Positions 36,082-43,996 of a stretch of DNA of 44,263 nucleotides are shown here, in pieces (within the stretch, counting starts at the first letter, position 1; each line of letters begins with the position of its first letter). Source of the stretch: JBLRWS01 sp047921075 (GTDB taxonomy: Bacteria > Bacteroidota > Rhodothermia > Balneolales > Balneolaceae); assembly GCA_047921075.1 (NCBI GenBank), contig JBLRWS010000016.1:1-44263 (forward strand), given 5' to 3'. Both the position numbers and the translations under genes were made by a program. The notes under the pieces were generated by a model that saw only the letters and a program-made list of their open reading frames with translations, ran no database searches and was not told where the DNA came from.

Positions 36082-36990
36082 TCACACACACTCTACAAGC
36101 TGCTTCAGCTCGGTAATCACCAGGTCGGGCTGCAGCTCGGTGCAACGAGGGTCGTCTCTGCGCCACTTCAGCGAACGGTTGTCGCCGGCAAAAAGTGCGG
36201 TTTTAAATCCCGTTTTGGCGGCCGGCCACACATCCTTCAGCATATCGTTACCGGCAAAAAGGATCTGTTCGGGAACAATGGAAGGCTCCATCTGCTGCGC
36301 TTTCTCCGCGAATGATTGATAGAACGGCAGCGACGGTTTTTTACGGGACTCTTCGAACGACCAGTGAAGCAGACGGCGATTGAACCCGAGCTCCTCCATG
36401 GTTTCTCCCAGCAGCGCCTCGAGCGCGACGGGAGTGTAGAACTGCGAATTGGAGATGATGCCCAGCTCCAGCCTCTTTGCCGAGAGTGCCTGCAGCGTTT
36501 CCCGCGCATCGGGCATGGGCCAGATGGGGTTCATGCGTGCTTCAAACTCAACCGCCATCCGCACATGGTGGTGGTTGGTGGTAGCGGTTGAAATGTTCTC
36601 CTCAGCCAGCAGTTGATTCAATACATTGCGCCAAACGATGCGCAGATCGGGTTCGGGATAGGGAATGCCCGATGCTTTCAGTGTCTGCTGCTCGGCGGTA
36701 ACGTATTTTTTATAGAGCTCGAATGCGCGTTTTCCCGCTTTGTTGGATAGAATCTCCACTCCGGTTGCGCGGAGCGCCTTCAGCATCAGCTCTGTATCGG
36801 ATGCGCCGTCGTCCACGCCGATATCACCCACCCCGGAGATGAACAGGGTGCCGTAAAAATCAAATATGACGGCCCGAATGTTGGGTAGTTTTTTGAGAAC
36901 CGGAGTTTCGCCGGTTGGTTCGCGCTTCATCGGGGCAGAGAGAGCCCGAAACCGGTTGGCAAGATCTTCTTTGATTGCAGGATCCATCAT
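36082..36990 (-). CDS. HAD-superfamily hydrolase
   Basis: 302 residues. Motif I is AVIFDFYGTLF, motif II IISNS, motif III a Lys in RKKPSLPFY, motif IV LFAGNDMLKDVWPA. The Asp two places after the nucleophile, usual in HAD phosphatases, is Tyr here (DFYGT), as in haloacid dehalogenases and a number of other HADs, so phosphatase activity is uncertain. It lies 36 bases downstream of gpgS on the same strand and would be the obvious candidate for glucosyl-3-phosphoglycerate phosphatase, but the motif change argues for caution. Cytoplasmic. Confidence 0.85.
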   Translation of the reverse strand: MMDPAIKEDLANRFRALSAPMKREPTGETPVLKKLPNIRAVIFDFYGTLFISGVGDIGVDDGASDTELMLKALRATGVEILSNKAGKRAFELYKKYVTAEQQTLKASGIPYPEPDLRIVWRNVLNQLLAEENISTATTNHHHVRMAVEFEARMNPIWPMPDARETLQALSAKRLELGIISNSQFYTPVALEALLGETMEELGFNRRLLHWSFEESRKKPSLPFYQSFAEKAQQMEPSIVPEQILFAGNDMLKDVWPAAKTGFKTALFAGDNRSLKWRRDDPRCTELQPDLVITELKQLVECV

Positions 36991-37026
36991 GATAAAAATG
37001 CGTCGTTTGGCAGAGATGCGGCTTCG

Positions 37027-37998
37027 TTACCGCCCGAATTTTTTCCGGTACTCTTCAATTTCAATCATCGGGGGGCGCTCTTCTTCATGGATTTCAATCA
37101 GGTTTTGCTGATACTTGTCTTTGGTAACCTGAAACTGCCGCATGATGAATTCATGATCGATATGATCAAATTTGCCGAGTGCCTGTGCCCGCTTCAAAAA
37201 CGTCTGCAGAATTCCGAACGACATCTTACCGAGAGCTACGGTCGGTTTATTTTCGTGTACCCGCTTGTCAAGGTCTGTTTGCGCAAATGCTTCCAGGCCA
37301 AATTTGTGATGCACATCAATCAGGTGCGATGTTTCCACGCCGTATCCGATAGGAAATGCAATTTCTTCCAGTACCTCCCGCCGAACGGCGTACTCGCCCG
37401 ACAGCGGCTGAATGATACCGGTCAATTCTGGAAAGAAGAGAGAAAACAGCGGGCGAACCAGGATTTCGGTCACGCGTCCACCGCCCGATGTGCGTACGCT
37501 GCCCGATAACGCCAGCGGGCGATCGTAAAACGCTTTCACATACTTCACCTCCTCACGATAGATAAGCGGTGCCACCAATCCGTACACAAAGCGCGGGTGG
37601 ATGTTGCTGATGTCCGCATCTACATACACGATAATGTCGCCTTTTAGCTGATAGATCGCCTTCCAGAGGTTTTCTCCTTTGCCCCGTTTCGGCTCTAAGC
37701 CGGGGAGGATTTCACTGGCAAGGTAGGTATCGGCGCCATAGCTTTGGGCTACGCTCAAGGTGTTATCGTCTGATCCGGAATCGATCACGGCAATCTCATC
37801 CAGAAGCGGGTATCGATTTACCAGTTCCGATTTGAAGAGAATGATCTCCTTGCCAACCGTTTTCTCTTCGTTAAGAGTGGGCAGGCAAAGCGAGATGGTA
37901 AGGCCTTGCTTCTCTTTGGCCTTTACCAGTTTCTGGAGATCCCAAAATTGAGAGTGATGATAGGTATTCTTGTCGATCCAGTCCTGCAGATCAATCAC
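37027..37998 (-). CDS. gpgS: glucosyl-3-phosphoglycerate synthase
   Basis: 323 residues from GTG 37998, which has GGAGG five bases upstream; the longer frame starts at a TTG (38019) inside the preceding gene. The GT81 pattern is clear: SLCLPTLNEEKTVGKEI, AVIDSGSDDNT, GKGENLWKAI, VYVDADISNIHPRFV (DxD), FYDRPL, GGGRVTEILVRPLFSLFFPEL, QPLSGEYAVRRE and GYGVETSHLID. It joins a glucose from an NDP-glucose to 3-phosphoglycerate, the first step to the compatible solute glucosylglycerate. Its start overlaps the stop of the M20-like gene, and a HAD gene follows. Confidence 0.92.
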   Translation of the reverse strand: MIDLQDWIDKNTYHHSQFWDLQKLVKAKEKQGLTISLCLPTLNEEKTVGKEIILFKSELVNRYPLLDEIAVIDSGSDDNTLSVAQSYGADTYLASEILPGLEPKRGKGENLWKAIYQLKGDIIVYVDADISNIHPRFVYGLVAPLIYREEVKYVKAFYDRPLALSGSVRTSGGGRVTEILVRPLFSLFFPELTGIIQPLSGEYAVRREVLEEIAFPIGYGVETSHLIDVHHKFGLEAFAQTDLDKRVHENKPTVALGKMSFGILQTFLKRAQALGKFDHIDHEFIMRQFQVTKDKYQQNLIEIHEEERPPMIEIEEYRKKFGR

Positions 37999-39148
37999 AG
38001 TGTCCTCCGTCGATTGCAATTAATGTTCCGATGAGTTGTGCCAGCCCGGTGTAGATCGGCTCAATGTCGATGGTTTCGTTCTCTTTGTGCAGGTTGTCGC
38101 CGTTGGTGATACCCAGTGTGAGAGAGGGAATACCTTTATCGATAAAGGCGGCCAGCTCAGAGGTGCTTGGTGCGAGGCGGGGCTCCACATCCAGCGCTTC
38201 TAAAATATCGCGGGCACAGCGTGTAAGCGGATGGGCGAATGGGATGCCGCCGGGCTTTCGGCGTGCAAATATATCAAGTTCAACGTCATCGCCCGTTTTG
38301 GATGAAACTTCCGTTACGATATCCTCAATTGTGCGGCCTACATCAGCCACCACATCCTCCGATTCCGAGCGCAGCTCAAAGCCAAGTGTCGCCTCCCGGG
38401 CGATGGTATTAAAAGACGATCCGCCGCGGATGGATCCCATCACCACGCTGGTACGCGGCCGCTTGGGCAGGCGCATATCGTTCATTTTATTGATTACTTC
38501 ATTGAGCGTCACAATGGCGCTGGCATCACCAAAACGCGACCAGTCGTAGCTTTCCGGAACGCGGCAGGTAATTTCTCCGCGCAGCATGCCGATGGATGCA
38601 TAACTAAGGCGGCCCAGCTCAATTCCCTCAATACAGAGGCCGGTTTTAATGTCGAACGGGCTATTCTCCAGAAAAAAGCGAATTCCTTCAAGATCCCCCC
38701 GCCCAAGGCTTTTCACACCGCCAAGCAGGATGATATCGTGTCGGAAGGTGAGCTCCAGTTTCTCGAAGATGTAGGGCAGCGAGGCAAGCACACCCAGCCC
38801 CAGGCTGTTATCCGCTACACCCGGCCCGGTGATGGAGCCATCGGCCACCTGCATGGTATGATCGATCTTCTCAGAGAAAACGGTATCGGCGTGAGCATTG
38901 ATGAGAATGGCCCGATCTCCTTTTTCACCTTTCAATAGCCCAACGCCGTTGCCACAGTCATCTACGGAGCTTTCCGACAATCCCGATTCGGTAAATCGGT
39001 TCATCAAAAATTCAATTCGGCGCTGTTCGTTAAAGGTGGGAGCGGGAATTTCTCCCGCCATCACAAGATTGGCAAGAAGTATCTCTTTAAATTCCCTCAG
39101 ATTGTTTCGTAAATCGGACAACTGCTTTAGCAGCGTTTCTGTAACCAT
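37991..39148 (-). CDS. M20-fold protein lacking the catalytic Glu pair
   Basis: 385 residues. The M20 fold and several metal ligands are present: NAHADTVF (His86, Asp88), GPGVADNSLGL (Asp113), CIEG (Glu174), the dimerisation domain with GSIRGGSSFNTIAREAT, and a late His in NLHKENETID. The Glu-Glu pair (general base and zinc bridge) that should follow the hydrophobic strand is missing: the site reads IILLGGVKSLGRGDLEG, with Lys146-Ser147 where relatives have Glu-Glu. It may be inactive, regulatory or chemically different. It heads the operon with gpgS and the HAD gene (8-base overlap with gpgS). Confidence 0.85.
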   Translation of the reverse strand: MVTETLLKQLSDLRNNLREFKEILLANLVMAGEIPAPTFNEQRRIEFLMNRFTESGLSESSVDDCGNGVGLLKGEKGDRAILINAHADTVFSEKIDHTMQVADGSITGPGVADNSLGLGVLASLPYIFEKLELTFRHDIILLGGVKSLGRGDLEGIRFFLENSPFDIKTGLCIEGIELGRLSYASIGMLRGEITCRVPESYDWSRFGDASAIVTLNEVINKMNDMRLPKRPRTSVVMGSIRGGSSFNTIAREATLGFELRSESEDVVADVGRTIEDIVTEVSSKTGDDVELDIFARRKPGGIPFAHPLTRCARDILEALDVEPRLAPSTSELAAFIDKGIPSLTLGITNGDNLHKENETIDIEPIYTGLAQLIGTLIAIDGGHCD

Positions 39149-39267
39149 TGTATTTTTTAAAGTGTAAATTGGCTAACGCATTACTTAAAATGAAAAAAAA
39201 TTGAGTACCATTCAGTTAAATTTGCGAAAAGATTTTTTGGCAAAACTTTTTTCACCTGTAAAAAATT

Positions 39268-39293
39268 TGTAACCAATGCAAGAATGGGTCGTC
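39268..39293 (+). promoter_or_regulatory. ECF-type promoter upstream of the sigma gene
   Basis: TGTAAC (39268-39273), 16 bases, then CGTC (39290-39293), preceded by an A-rich stretch. The spacing and both boxes match autoregulated extracytoplasmic-function promoters (for example the TGAAAC/TGTAAC ... CGT/CGA forms of Bacillus SigW and SigX). The same motif with the same spacing is found at 42993-43018. Confidence 0.7.
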
Positions 39294-39342
39294 ATACTCG
39301 AAAATACAAACCAAACCGGCCATCTAACTATGGGGGCAGGAA

Positions 39343-39897
39343 TTGAGTGACGATGTGAACTCGCTGGTTCGGGCAGTTGTAAACGGCAAAAAGAGCAGCT
39401 TTAAAGAGCTGGTAGACCGCTTTGCGCCTATGGTTTTTCATGTGGTGCGGCGTTTTGAAAAGCAGGAAGATGAGGTAGAAGAATTGGCCCAACAAATTTT
39501 TGTAAAAGCCTATGAGAAACTTTCAAAATTTGATGAAAAATCTGCGTTTTCTACATGGCTGTACGCCCTGGCAACGAATCATTGCCGGGATTATGCTAAA
39601 AATATTCGACGCAGAAATGTGCGGATGAGTGAACTGGATTCTGTTGTATCAGACAATCTTCTACAACAGGATGAAACTCCGCTCGATAACCTTGAACAGA
39701 CAGAGTTGATCATGCGAATGAACATGGCACTGAGTAAACTTACTGCCGAGTATGCAGAACCTTTTTTAATGAAATATCGCGATGGGCTGCCGTATGATGT
39801 GATGTCGGAGCGGCTGGGAGTGTCTGTGTCGGCCCTGAAAGTGCGTGTGCACCGGGCACGCAAGGAGTTACAATCTCAAATACGATATGGTGAATAG
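39343..39897 (+). CDS. ECF RNA polymerase sigma factor
   Basis: 184 residues from TTG 39343, with GGGGGCAGGA just upstream; a GTG at 39355 is the alternative. Region 2 is seen in FKELVDRFAPMVFHVVRRF, VEELAQQIFVKAYEKLSKFDEKSAFSTWLYALATNHCRDYAKNIRRR, region 4 in LSKLTAEYAEPFLMKYRDGLPYDVMSERLGVSVSALKVRVHRARKEL. It directs RNA polymerase to a small set of promoters. The stop overlaps the next gene, an anti-sigma-like membrane protein. A TGTAAC-N16-CGTC motif upstream suggests it activates its own operon. Confidence 0.93.
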   Translation: MSDDVNSLVRAVVNGKKSSFKELVDRFAPMVFHVVRRFEKQEDEVEELAQQIFVKAYEKLSKFDEKSAFSTWLYALATNHCRDYAKNIRRRNVRMSELDSVVSDNLLQQDETPLDNLEQTELIMRMNMALSKLTAEYAEPFLMKYRDGLPYDVMSERLGVSVSALKVRVHRARKELQSQIRYGE

Positions 39898-39899
39898 TG

Positions 39900-40592
39900 A
39901 TGAGCCACGAACAAAACGACCAATGGTTACTGGATTATCTTGATGGCGAACTGCGCGGAGAGGACGAACGCCAAGCCCTGCTTACAATCGCAGAAAACCC
40001 CGAGTTGCGGGAACTCTTGCGGCTTGAGCTGAAACTGCCGGTGGCCTTTAACGAGGGCACCCCCGACACATCATTTCAGGTGCCGGAGGGCTTTTCGGAT
40101 CGCGTGATGAATCGTATAGAGGCAGATACCCAAGCTACAGAGGAGAGTGATCGGCAGGGAATTGTACACGCCTTGTTTGCGAGACGCACAATGGATATTC
40201 GTCCCGTTTATTTGGCCGCCGCTCTACTTCTTCTCGCCGTTGGGTTCAGTGTGATCGGCTTGCCGGGTTCTTCTCAGCAACCGGTAGAGAATGGGGTGGC
40301 TATGCAACCCATTGCCCAAGAGCAATCATCCGAAATATGGATGCGGTTTGTCTATTTTGATGACAGTGCCGAAACGATTGAGGTGGCCGGAGATTTCAGC
40401 GACTGGCAGCCGCTTCCCCTGAGCAGGGAAACGATGGGCGACCAACAGGTATGGACCGGGCTTGTGCCCCTTTCGAGAGGGGAGCACAGCTATATGTTCA
40501 TCCGCAATGGTGATGAGTGGACCACCGACCCGTTGGCCGATGTAACTCGTGATGACGGATTTGGTAACAAAAATGCCGTGATTTATTTATGA
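39900..40592 (+). CDS. anti-sigma-like protein with periplasmic glycogen-binding (CBM48/AMPK-like) domain
   Basis: 230 residues from ATG 39900 (GTG 39897 is possible). Residues 1-100 form a cytoplasmic acidic helical part (WLLDYLDGELRGEDERQALLTI), like zinc-less anti-sigma domains; a membrane helix spans ~103-120; residues ~145-230 form an E-set domain with VAGDFSDWQPLPLSR, VWTGLVPLSRGEHSYMF and DGFGNKNAVIYL, the pattern of AMPK/CBM48 glycogen-binding modules. It would hold the sigma factor at the membrane and could sense a ligand in the periplasm. It is coupled to both neighbours (touching the sigma stop, ATGA overlap with the next gene). Confidence 0.82.
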   Translation: MSHEQNDQWLLDYLDGELRGEDERQALLTIAENPELRELLRLELKLPVAFNEGTPDTSFQVPEGFSDRVMNRIEADTQATEESDRQGIVHALFARRTMDIRPVYLAAALLLLAVGFSVIGLPGSSQQPVENGVAMQPIAQEQSSEIWMRFVYFDDSAETIEVAGDFSDWQPLPLSRETMGDQQVWTGLVPLSRGEHSYMFIRNGDEWTTDPLADVTRDDGFGNKNAVIYL

Positions 40593-41863
40593 GATGGATT
40601 GCTGCCATAACGATGGGGTTCTGTATGCTGCCGGCCGTTGCGATTGCACAAACGGTCGAAACGATGCTGATGTTCGATGCCCGCAGCGGGTACACCGGCA
40701 ACAGTTTTTTGAATCCGTTCTTCCCGGTGTGGGATAATACTGTAGACGACGGCTTTTTTACGGTAACACCCATGGCGCAATTGTCTCTCTCCGGCCGGCA
40801 AACATCCGCTTCCGTTACAGGCGGTGTGTCGTATCAGGATTTTTACAGCGGCGGCAGCTCCACAACCGGATATTTTTTCGCGGCAGACGGTAACTGGCGT
40901 ATGAACCGCTGGTTTTCGTTGGGCCTTGAGGCCGGCACTTCCCGAATGCGTGCCGTTACCGATCGGGACCAATATTGGGTGCAGCCGGTTGTTCGGCTTC
41001 GTTCAGGCCTGTTTACGCAGTGGGAGCTGAAAGCCGGTGTATCTGACCGCTCGATTTACAACGATTTTGCAGAGCCGGTAAATTCGTCGGTCACGTTTTA
41101 CAGTTACTCCGTCGGCCTGGAAACCTGGCCATCTTTCAATTGGCGGTTTAGGTCTGCGTTGTCTGGTGATATTGAGGACCCGACATCAACATTCGGCGTT
41201 CGGGCCGGAGCGGACGTTTGGCCGCGCCAATCCCTTCAGCTTACGGTTGAAAGTAGTTTTGAGCGGTTTCGGTTTGATTTTTCTCAGGATCAAGGTCAGA
41301 ATCCGGGAGAGGAAGGGCCCAACACTCCAACACCGTTTATGAGCAGTGCAATGGCCATGGCCAATGTGGGTACACCGATTGCTTCGGGCAACATTGTACG
41401 AGGTGGCATAGAAGCTGCCTATAGCGCCACGGAGCTGATTACACTTTTTTCAAAACTTGAGGGGCTTCGGTTCAGTGACTCCACGGTTGAAAACAGCACA
41501 ACCAGTGCACAGATCTCAGCCGGTTTTCGCTTTGTTATCCGCCCGCGTGTAAGCCGCGGTGGCGGAGCAACCGTTCAGATGCAGAAAACGAACGGACAGG
41601 CTATTACCATGCATCTGGCTTACTCCGGGCCGGGCACCCTCTATATTACCGGCGAATTTAACCAGTGGGAAACACCGGGCGTGCCGTTGGTGCGGGTGTC
41701 GGGCAACCGATACGCTGTACAACTGGATCTGCCGCCGGGTGGTTACGAGTATAAAATTTTACTTCTTGAGGGGGAGAGCGAGCGTTGGATTCCCCTTTCC
41801 GACGATACATACACCGTTCCGGATGGTTTTGGAGGTGAAAACGGACTTTTATTTATTGATTAA
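40589..41863 (+). CDS. outer-membrane-barrel-like protein with C-terminal CBM48/AMPK-like domain
   Basis: 424 residues. Signal peptide 1-20 (AVAIA before Gln-Thr). Residues ~25-330 show alternating amphipathic strands with aromatic ends (TTGYFFAADGNWRMNRWFSLGLEAG, SVTFYSYSVGLETW) typical of an outer-membrane beta barrel. The last ~85 residues are an E-set domain, LYITGEFNQWETPGVPL ... GGYEYKILLLEGESERWIPLSDDTY ... DGFGGENGLLFID, clearly related to the domain of the anti-sigma-like protein upstream. Its start overlaps the previous stop (ATGA). It may be the outer-membrane partner of the sensor; ligand unknown. Confidence 0.75.
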   Translation: MRWIAAITMGFCMLPAVAIAQTVETMLMFDARSGYTGNSFLNPFFPVWDNTVDDGFFTVTPMAQLSLSGRQTSASVTGGVSYQDFYSGGSSTTGYFFAADGNWRMNRWFSLGLEAGTSRMRAVTDRDQYWVQPVVRLRSGLFTQWELKAGVSDRSIYNDFAEPVNSSVTFYSYSVGLETWPSFNWRFRSALSGDIEDPTSTFGVRAGADVWPRQSLQLTVESSFERFRFDFSQDQGQNPGEEGPNTPTPFMSSAMAMANVGTPIASGNIVRGGIEAAYSATELITLFSKLEGLRFSDSTVENSTTSAQISAGFRFVIRPRVSRGGGATVQMQKTNGQAITMHLAYSGPGTLYITGEFNQWETPGVPLVRVSGNRYAVQLDLPPGGYEYKILLLEGESERWIPLSDDTYTVPDGFGGENGLLFID

Positions 41864-41873
41864 TCGGGATGAT

Positions 41874-42785
41874 ATGAAAACACGAAAAAACAGCACACGC
41901 AACAAGATTACAGCCATTTTTGGGCTCATTATGTTGTTTTGGACGCCTGCAGGATTGATTGCGCAGGACGCCCCATCAAACCTTGATGAGCTGATCCGCC
42001 AGGCGCAGGAGGCGGGGATTGACCAGGCACAGCTACAGACGCTTCAATCCAGAGCGGCGGCAGCAGGGCTTAGCCAGGCAGAGACAGCCATGCTCTTGCG
42101 TCCGGCTCTCACAATGGCAGAGCGAAACCTGCCGCACGAAATGGTATTTGACAAAGCCTTTGAGGGCTTATCAAAACGAATTCCGGCACAGCGTATGGTG
42201 CCGGTGTTGCAGCAAATGACGGGCCATGCCCAGGAAGCCGCTGCCTTTGTGGATCCCTGGATAGAACGCCCGGCCGTACAGCAAGCGATTAGCCGGCGCG
42301 AAGGCGGAATGGACCGGGCTGTGTTCCGCAGAGAGATGGTGAGGGCCGGTGCAAAAGGCTTATCGCAGCAATTTGACCGGGATGTACTGGAGTCGACATT
42401 GGATGCCGTTGGCACTGAATCGATAATGAACCGCACTACGCCGGGCGGGATCATTATGGCGATTAACGTGCTGAGCGATTTGCCCGAGGCGGCACAGCTC
42501 CCGGCAGAGTCAGCCCGAGTGATACTTCAGGCTCTTGAAAGCGGCTTTGATGCGGGGCAGATGCAGCGTTTACCGGCCGCTATGAACATGGCGCAGCGCC
42601 GCAGCCAGTTGCCGGCCCAGGCGGTGGCCGAAGGGTTAAACCGGCAGCTGCAGGGGGGAATGCCGGCTTCGCAGGTTCTGCAAAATTTGTTTAACGGCGA
42701 AATAGGAGCCGGCCCGCCGGGGAATATTCCGCCCGGATTGGAACGTGGGCGGCCGGATCGGGGGCAAGGCCCGCCGAATAACTAA
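41874..42785 (+). CDS. exported Ala/Gln-rich helical protein of unknown function
   Basis: 303 residues from ATG 41874; the frame is open far upstream but that part lies inside the barrel gene. Signal peptide MKTRKNSTRNKITAIFGLIMLF...GLIAQ, then a mainly helical body rich in Ala, Gln and Arg (LDELIRQAQEAGIDQAQLQTLQSRAAAAG; repeated LPAQA/LPAES-type segments) and a Gly/Pro-rich tail (GPPGNIPPGLERGRPDRGQGPPN). I do not recognise a family. It lies 10 bases after the barrel gene and is followed by a terminator, so it is the last gene of the sigma operon. Confidence 0.75.
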   Translation: MKTRKNSTRNKITAIFGLIMLFWTPAGLIAQDAPSNLDELIRQAQEAGIDQAQLQTLQSRAAAAGLSQAETAMLLRPALTMAERNLPHEMVFDKAFEGLSKRIPAQRMVPVLQQMTGHAQEAAAFVDPWIERPAVQQAISRREGGMDRAVFRREMVRAGAKGLSQQFDRDVLESTLDAVGTESIMNRTTPGGIIMAINVLSDLPEAAQLPAESARVILQALESGFDAGQMQRLPAAMNMAQRRSQLPAQAVAEGLNRQLQGGMPASQVLQNLFNGEIGAGPPGNIPPGLERGRPDRGQGPPNN

Positions 42786-42800
42786 TCGATTTATAATATA

Positions 42801-42830
42801 AAAAGCACTCTTTCCCGGGGTGCTTTTTTT
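42801..42830 (+). terminator. rho-independent terminator of the sigma-factor operon
   Basis: The arms AAAAGCAC (42801-42808) and GTGCTTTT (42820-42827) pair perfectly, with an inner CCC/GGG pairing possible, and end in a T run, 16 bases after the stop of the fourth gene. Confidence 0.85.
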
Positions 42831-42992
42831 GTATCTCCTCTCCTTTTTTCCAGGTAGATAGCTCCGAATTATTTTATAAAATACTGCTTGGCAGGTGACG
42901 CAAAATCAATCAGAAGAAGAAGAAAAAAATGTTCGCCTCGCCCCTCTGCTTTGCACTTCATCAAAAGACCAGGAAAGAAATTAAAAAAATCG

Positions 42993-43018
42993 TGTAACGC
43001 ATCGGGTTCTCACTCGTC
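42993..43018 (+). promoter_or_regulatory. ECF-type promoter upstream of the DUF4382 gene
   Basis: TGTAAC (42993-42998), 16 bases, CGTC (43015-43018), with an A-rich stretch before it. It is identical in both boxes and in spacing to the motif before the sigma gene at 39268-39293. It lies 47 bases before the ATG at 43066. Apart from the terminator, nothing else is visible in the 280-base gap. Confidence 0.7.
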
Positions 43019-43065
43019 AAACGAACCAAATACCCCTTAGAACACTTGAAACAAATCAAAAAAAG

Positions 43066-43878
43066 ATGAAAACACGTATAAATAATTGGATATCTATCAT
43101 AGCTATTTTCGGACTCGTACTCTTTACCGGCTGCTCTACAAGCAGCGACAGTGGTACCGGAACGATGCAGGTATTACTGCACGATGCTCCTGCCGACTTT
43201 GATGAGGTAAACGTATTCATCGAACGTGTAGAGGCGAACAACACAACCGGCGATGAAGGATGGGTTACCATCGGTGAGCCAAATGAATTGTTCAACCTGT
43301 TGGAACTTACCAACGGCGTTTTTGAAGAAATCGGGCTTGCTGAACTTGAAGTGGGCACCTATCGGCAAATTCGTCTGGTGGTGAGCCGGGATCAAAACAG
43401 TGTTGTCGTAGATGGCACAGAGCATTCCATGTTTGTGCCAAGCGGTGCGCAAACCGGAATTAAACTGAATGTGAATGCTGAGATCCGTGAAGGAATCGTA
43501 TACACATTGCTTCTCGATTTTGATGCACAACGATCAGTTGTTAAAACAGGCCAGTCCTCAAATCCGGGCTATCAGTTACAGCCGGTTATTCGGGCAACCA
43601 ATCAGGCGATTACCGGAAACATTGGCGGTACTGTAGAGCCCATTGAAGCGCGAGCTGTTCTCTATGCGATTGCAAATGGCGATACGCTTTCCACAACAAT
43701 TGCAGATGAAACAACCGGACAATTCTTACTGGTAGGCTTAACCGAGGGTTCCTACACCGTTTCTGCCGAAGCGAGAGAGGAAGGTTTTGAGGCGTTCATG
43801 ACCGATGGCGTAGACGTAACGATTGGCGAGACGACAGATCTGGGTGTGATTACGCTTGGCGAGGAGAGCGATGAGTGA
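43066..43878 (+). CDS. DUF4382 lipoprotein with C-terminal carboxypeptidase-regulatory-like domain
   Basis: 270 residues with lipobox FTGC (Cys23). Residues ~33-175 match DUF4382: GTMQVLLHDAPADFDEVNVFIERVEA, ELTNGVFEEIGLAELEVGTYRQIRLVVS, SGAQTGIKLNVNAEI and YTLLLDFDAQRSVVKTG. The last ~80 residues (ITGNIGGTVEPIEARAVLYAIANGD ... EGSYTVSAEA) look like a CarboxypepD-regulatory-like beta sandwich. It probably sits on the outer membrane. DUF4382 has no known function. An ECF-type promoter like that of the upstream sigma gene precedes it, and a terminator follows, so it is a single-gene unit likely within that regulon. Confidence 0.88.
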   Translation: MKTRINNWISIIAIFGLVLFTGCSTSSDSGTGTMQVLLHDAPADFDEVNVFIERVEANNTTGDEGWVTIGEPNELFNLLELTNGVFEEIGLAELEVGTYRQIRLVVSRDQNSVVVDGTEHSMFVPSGAQTGIKLNVNAEIREGIVYTLLLDFDAQRSVVKTGQSSNPGYQLQPVIRATNQAITGNIGGTVEPIEARAVLYAIANGDTLSTTIADETTGQFLLVGLTEGSYTVSAEAREEGFEAFMTDGVDVTIGETTDLGVITLGEESDE

Positions 43879-43934
43879 TCAATGGATAAGGTGAGGACCA
43901 AATATCAAGTACTCTTATAAAACTTGATTCCCAT

Positions 43935-43968
43935 AAAGCCTCCGGTTGATCCCGGGGGCTTTTTTTTA
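43935..43968 (+). terminator. rho-independent terminator after the DUF4382 gene
   Basis: A stem of about ten base pairs (AAGCCTCCGG with CCGGGGGCTT, one G-T wobble) around a short loop is followed by eight T. Confidence 0.88.
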
Positions 43969-43996
43969 TTCAAAGAAAATACTTATTAGCGGTTCC

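Noticed and set aside
40142..40592. Reading the CBM48-like domain of the anti-sigma-like protein as a cytoplasmic glycogen-binding module
   Set aside because: It follows the only membrane helix of a protein whose N-terminus should hold the cytoplasmic sigma factor, so the domain must be outside the cytoplasm.
41559..41873. Long upstream extension of the helical exported protein
   Set aside because: It lies inside the barrel gene in another frame, and the ATG at 41874 gives a signal peptide.
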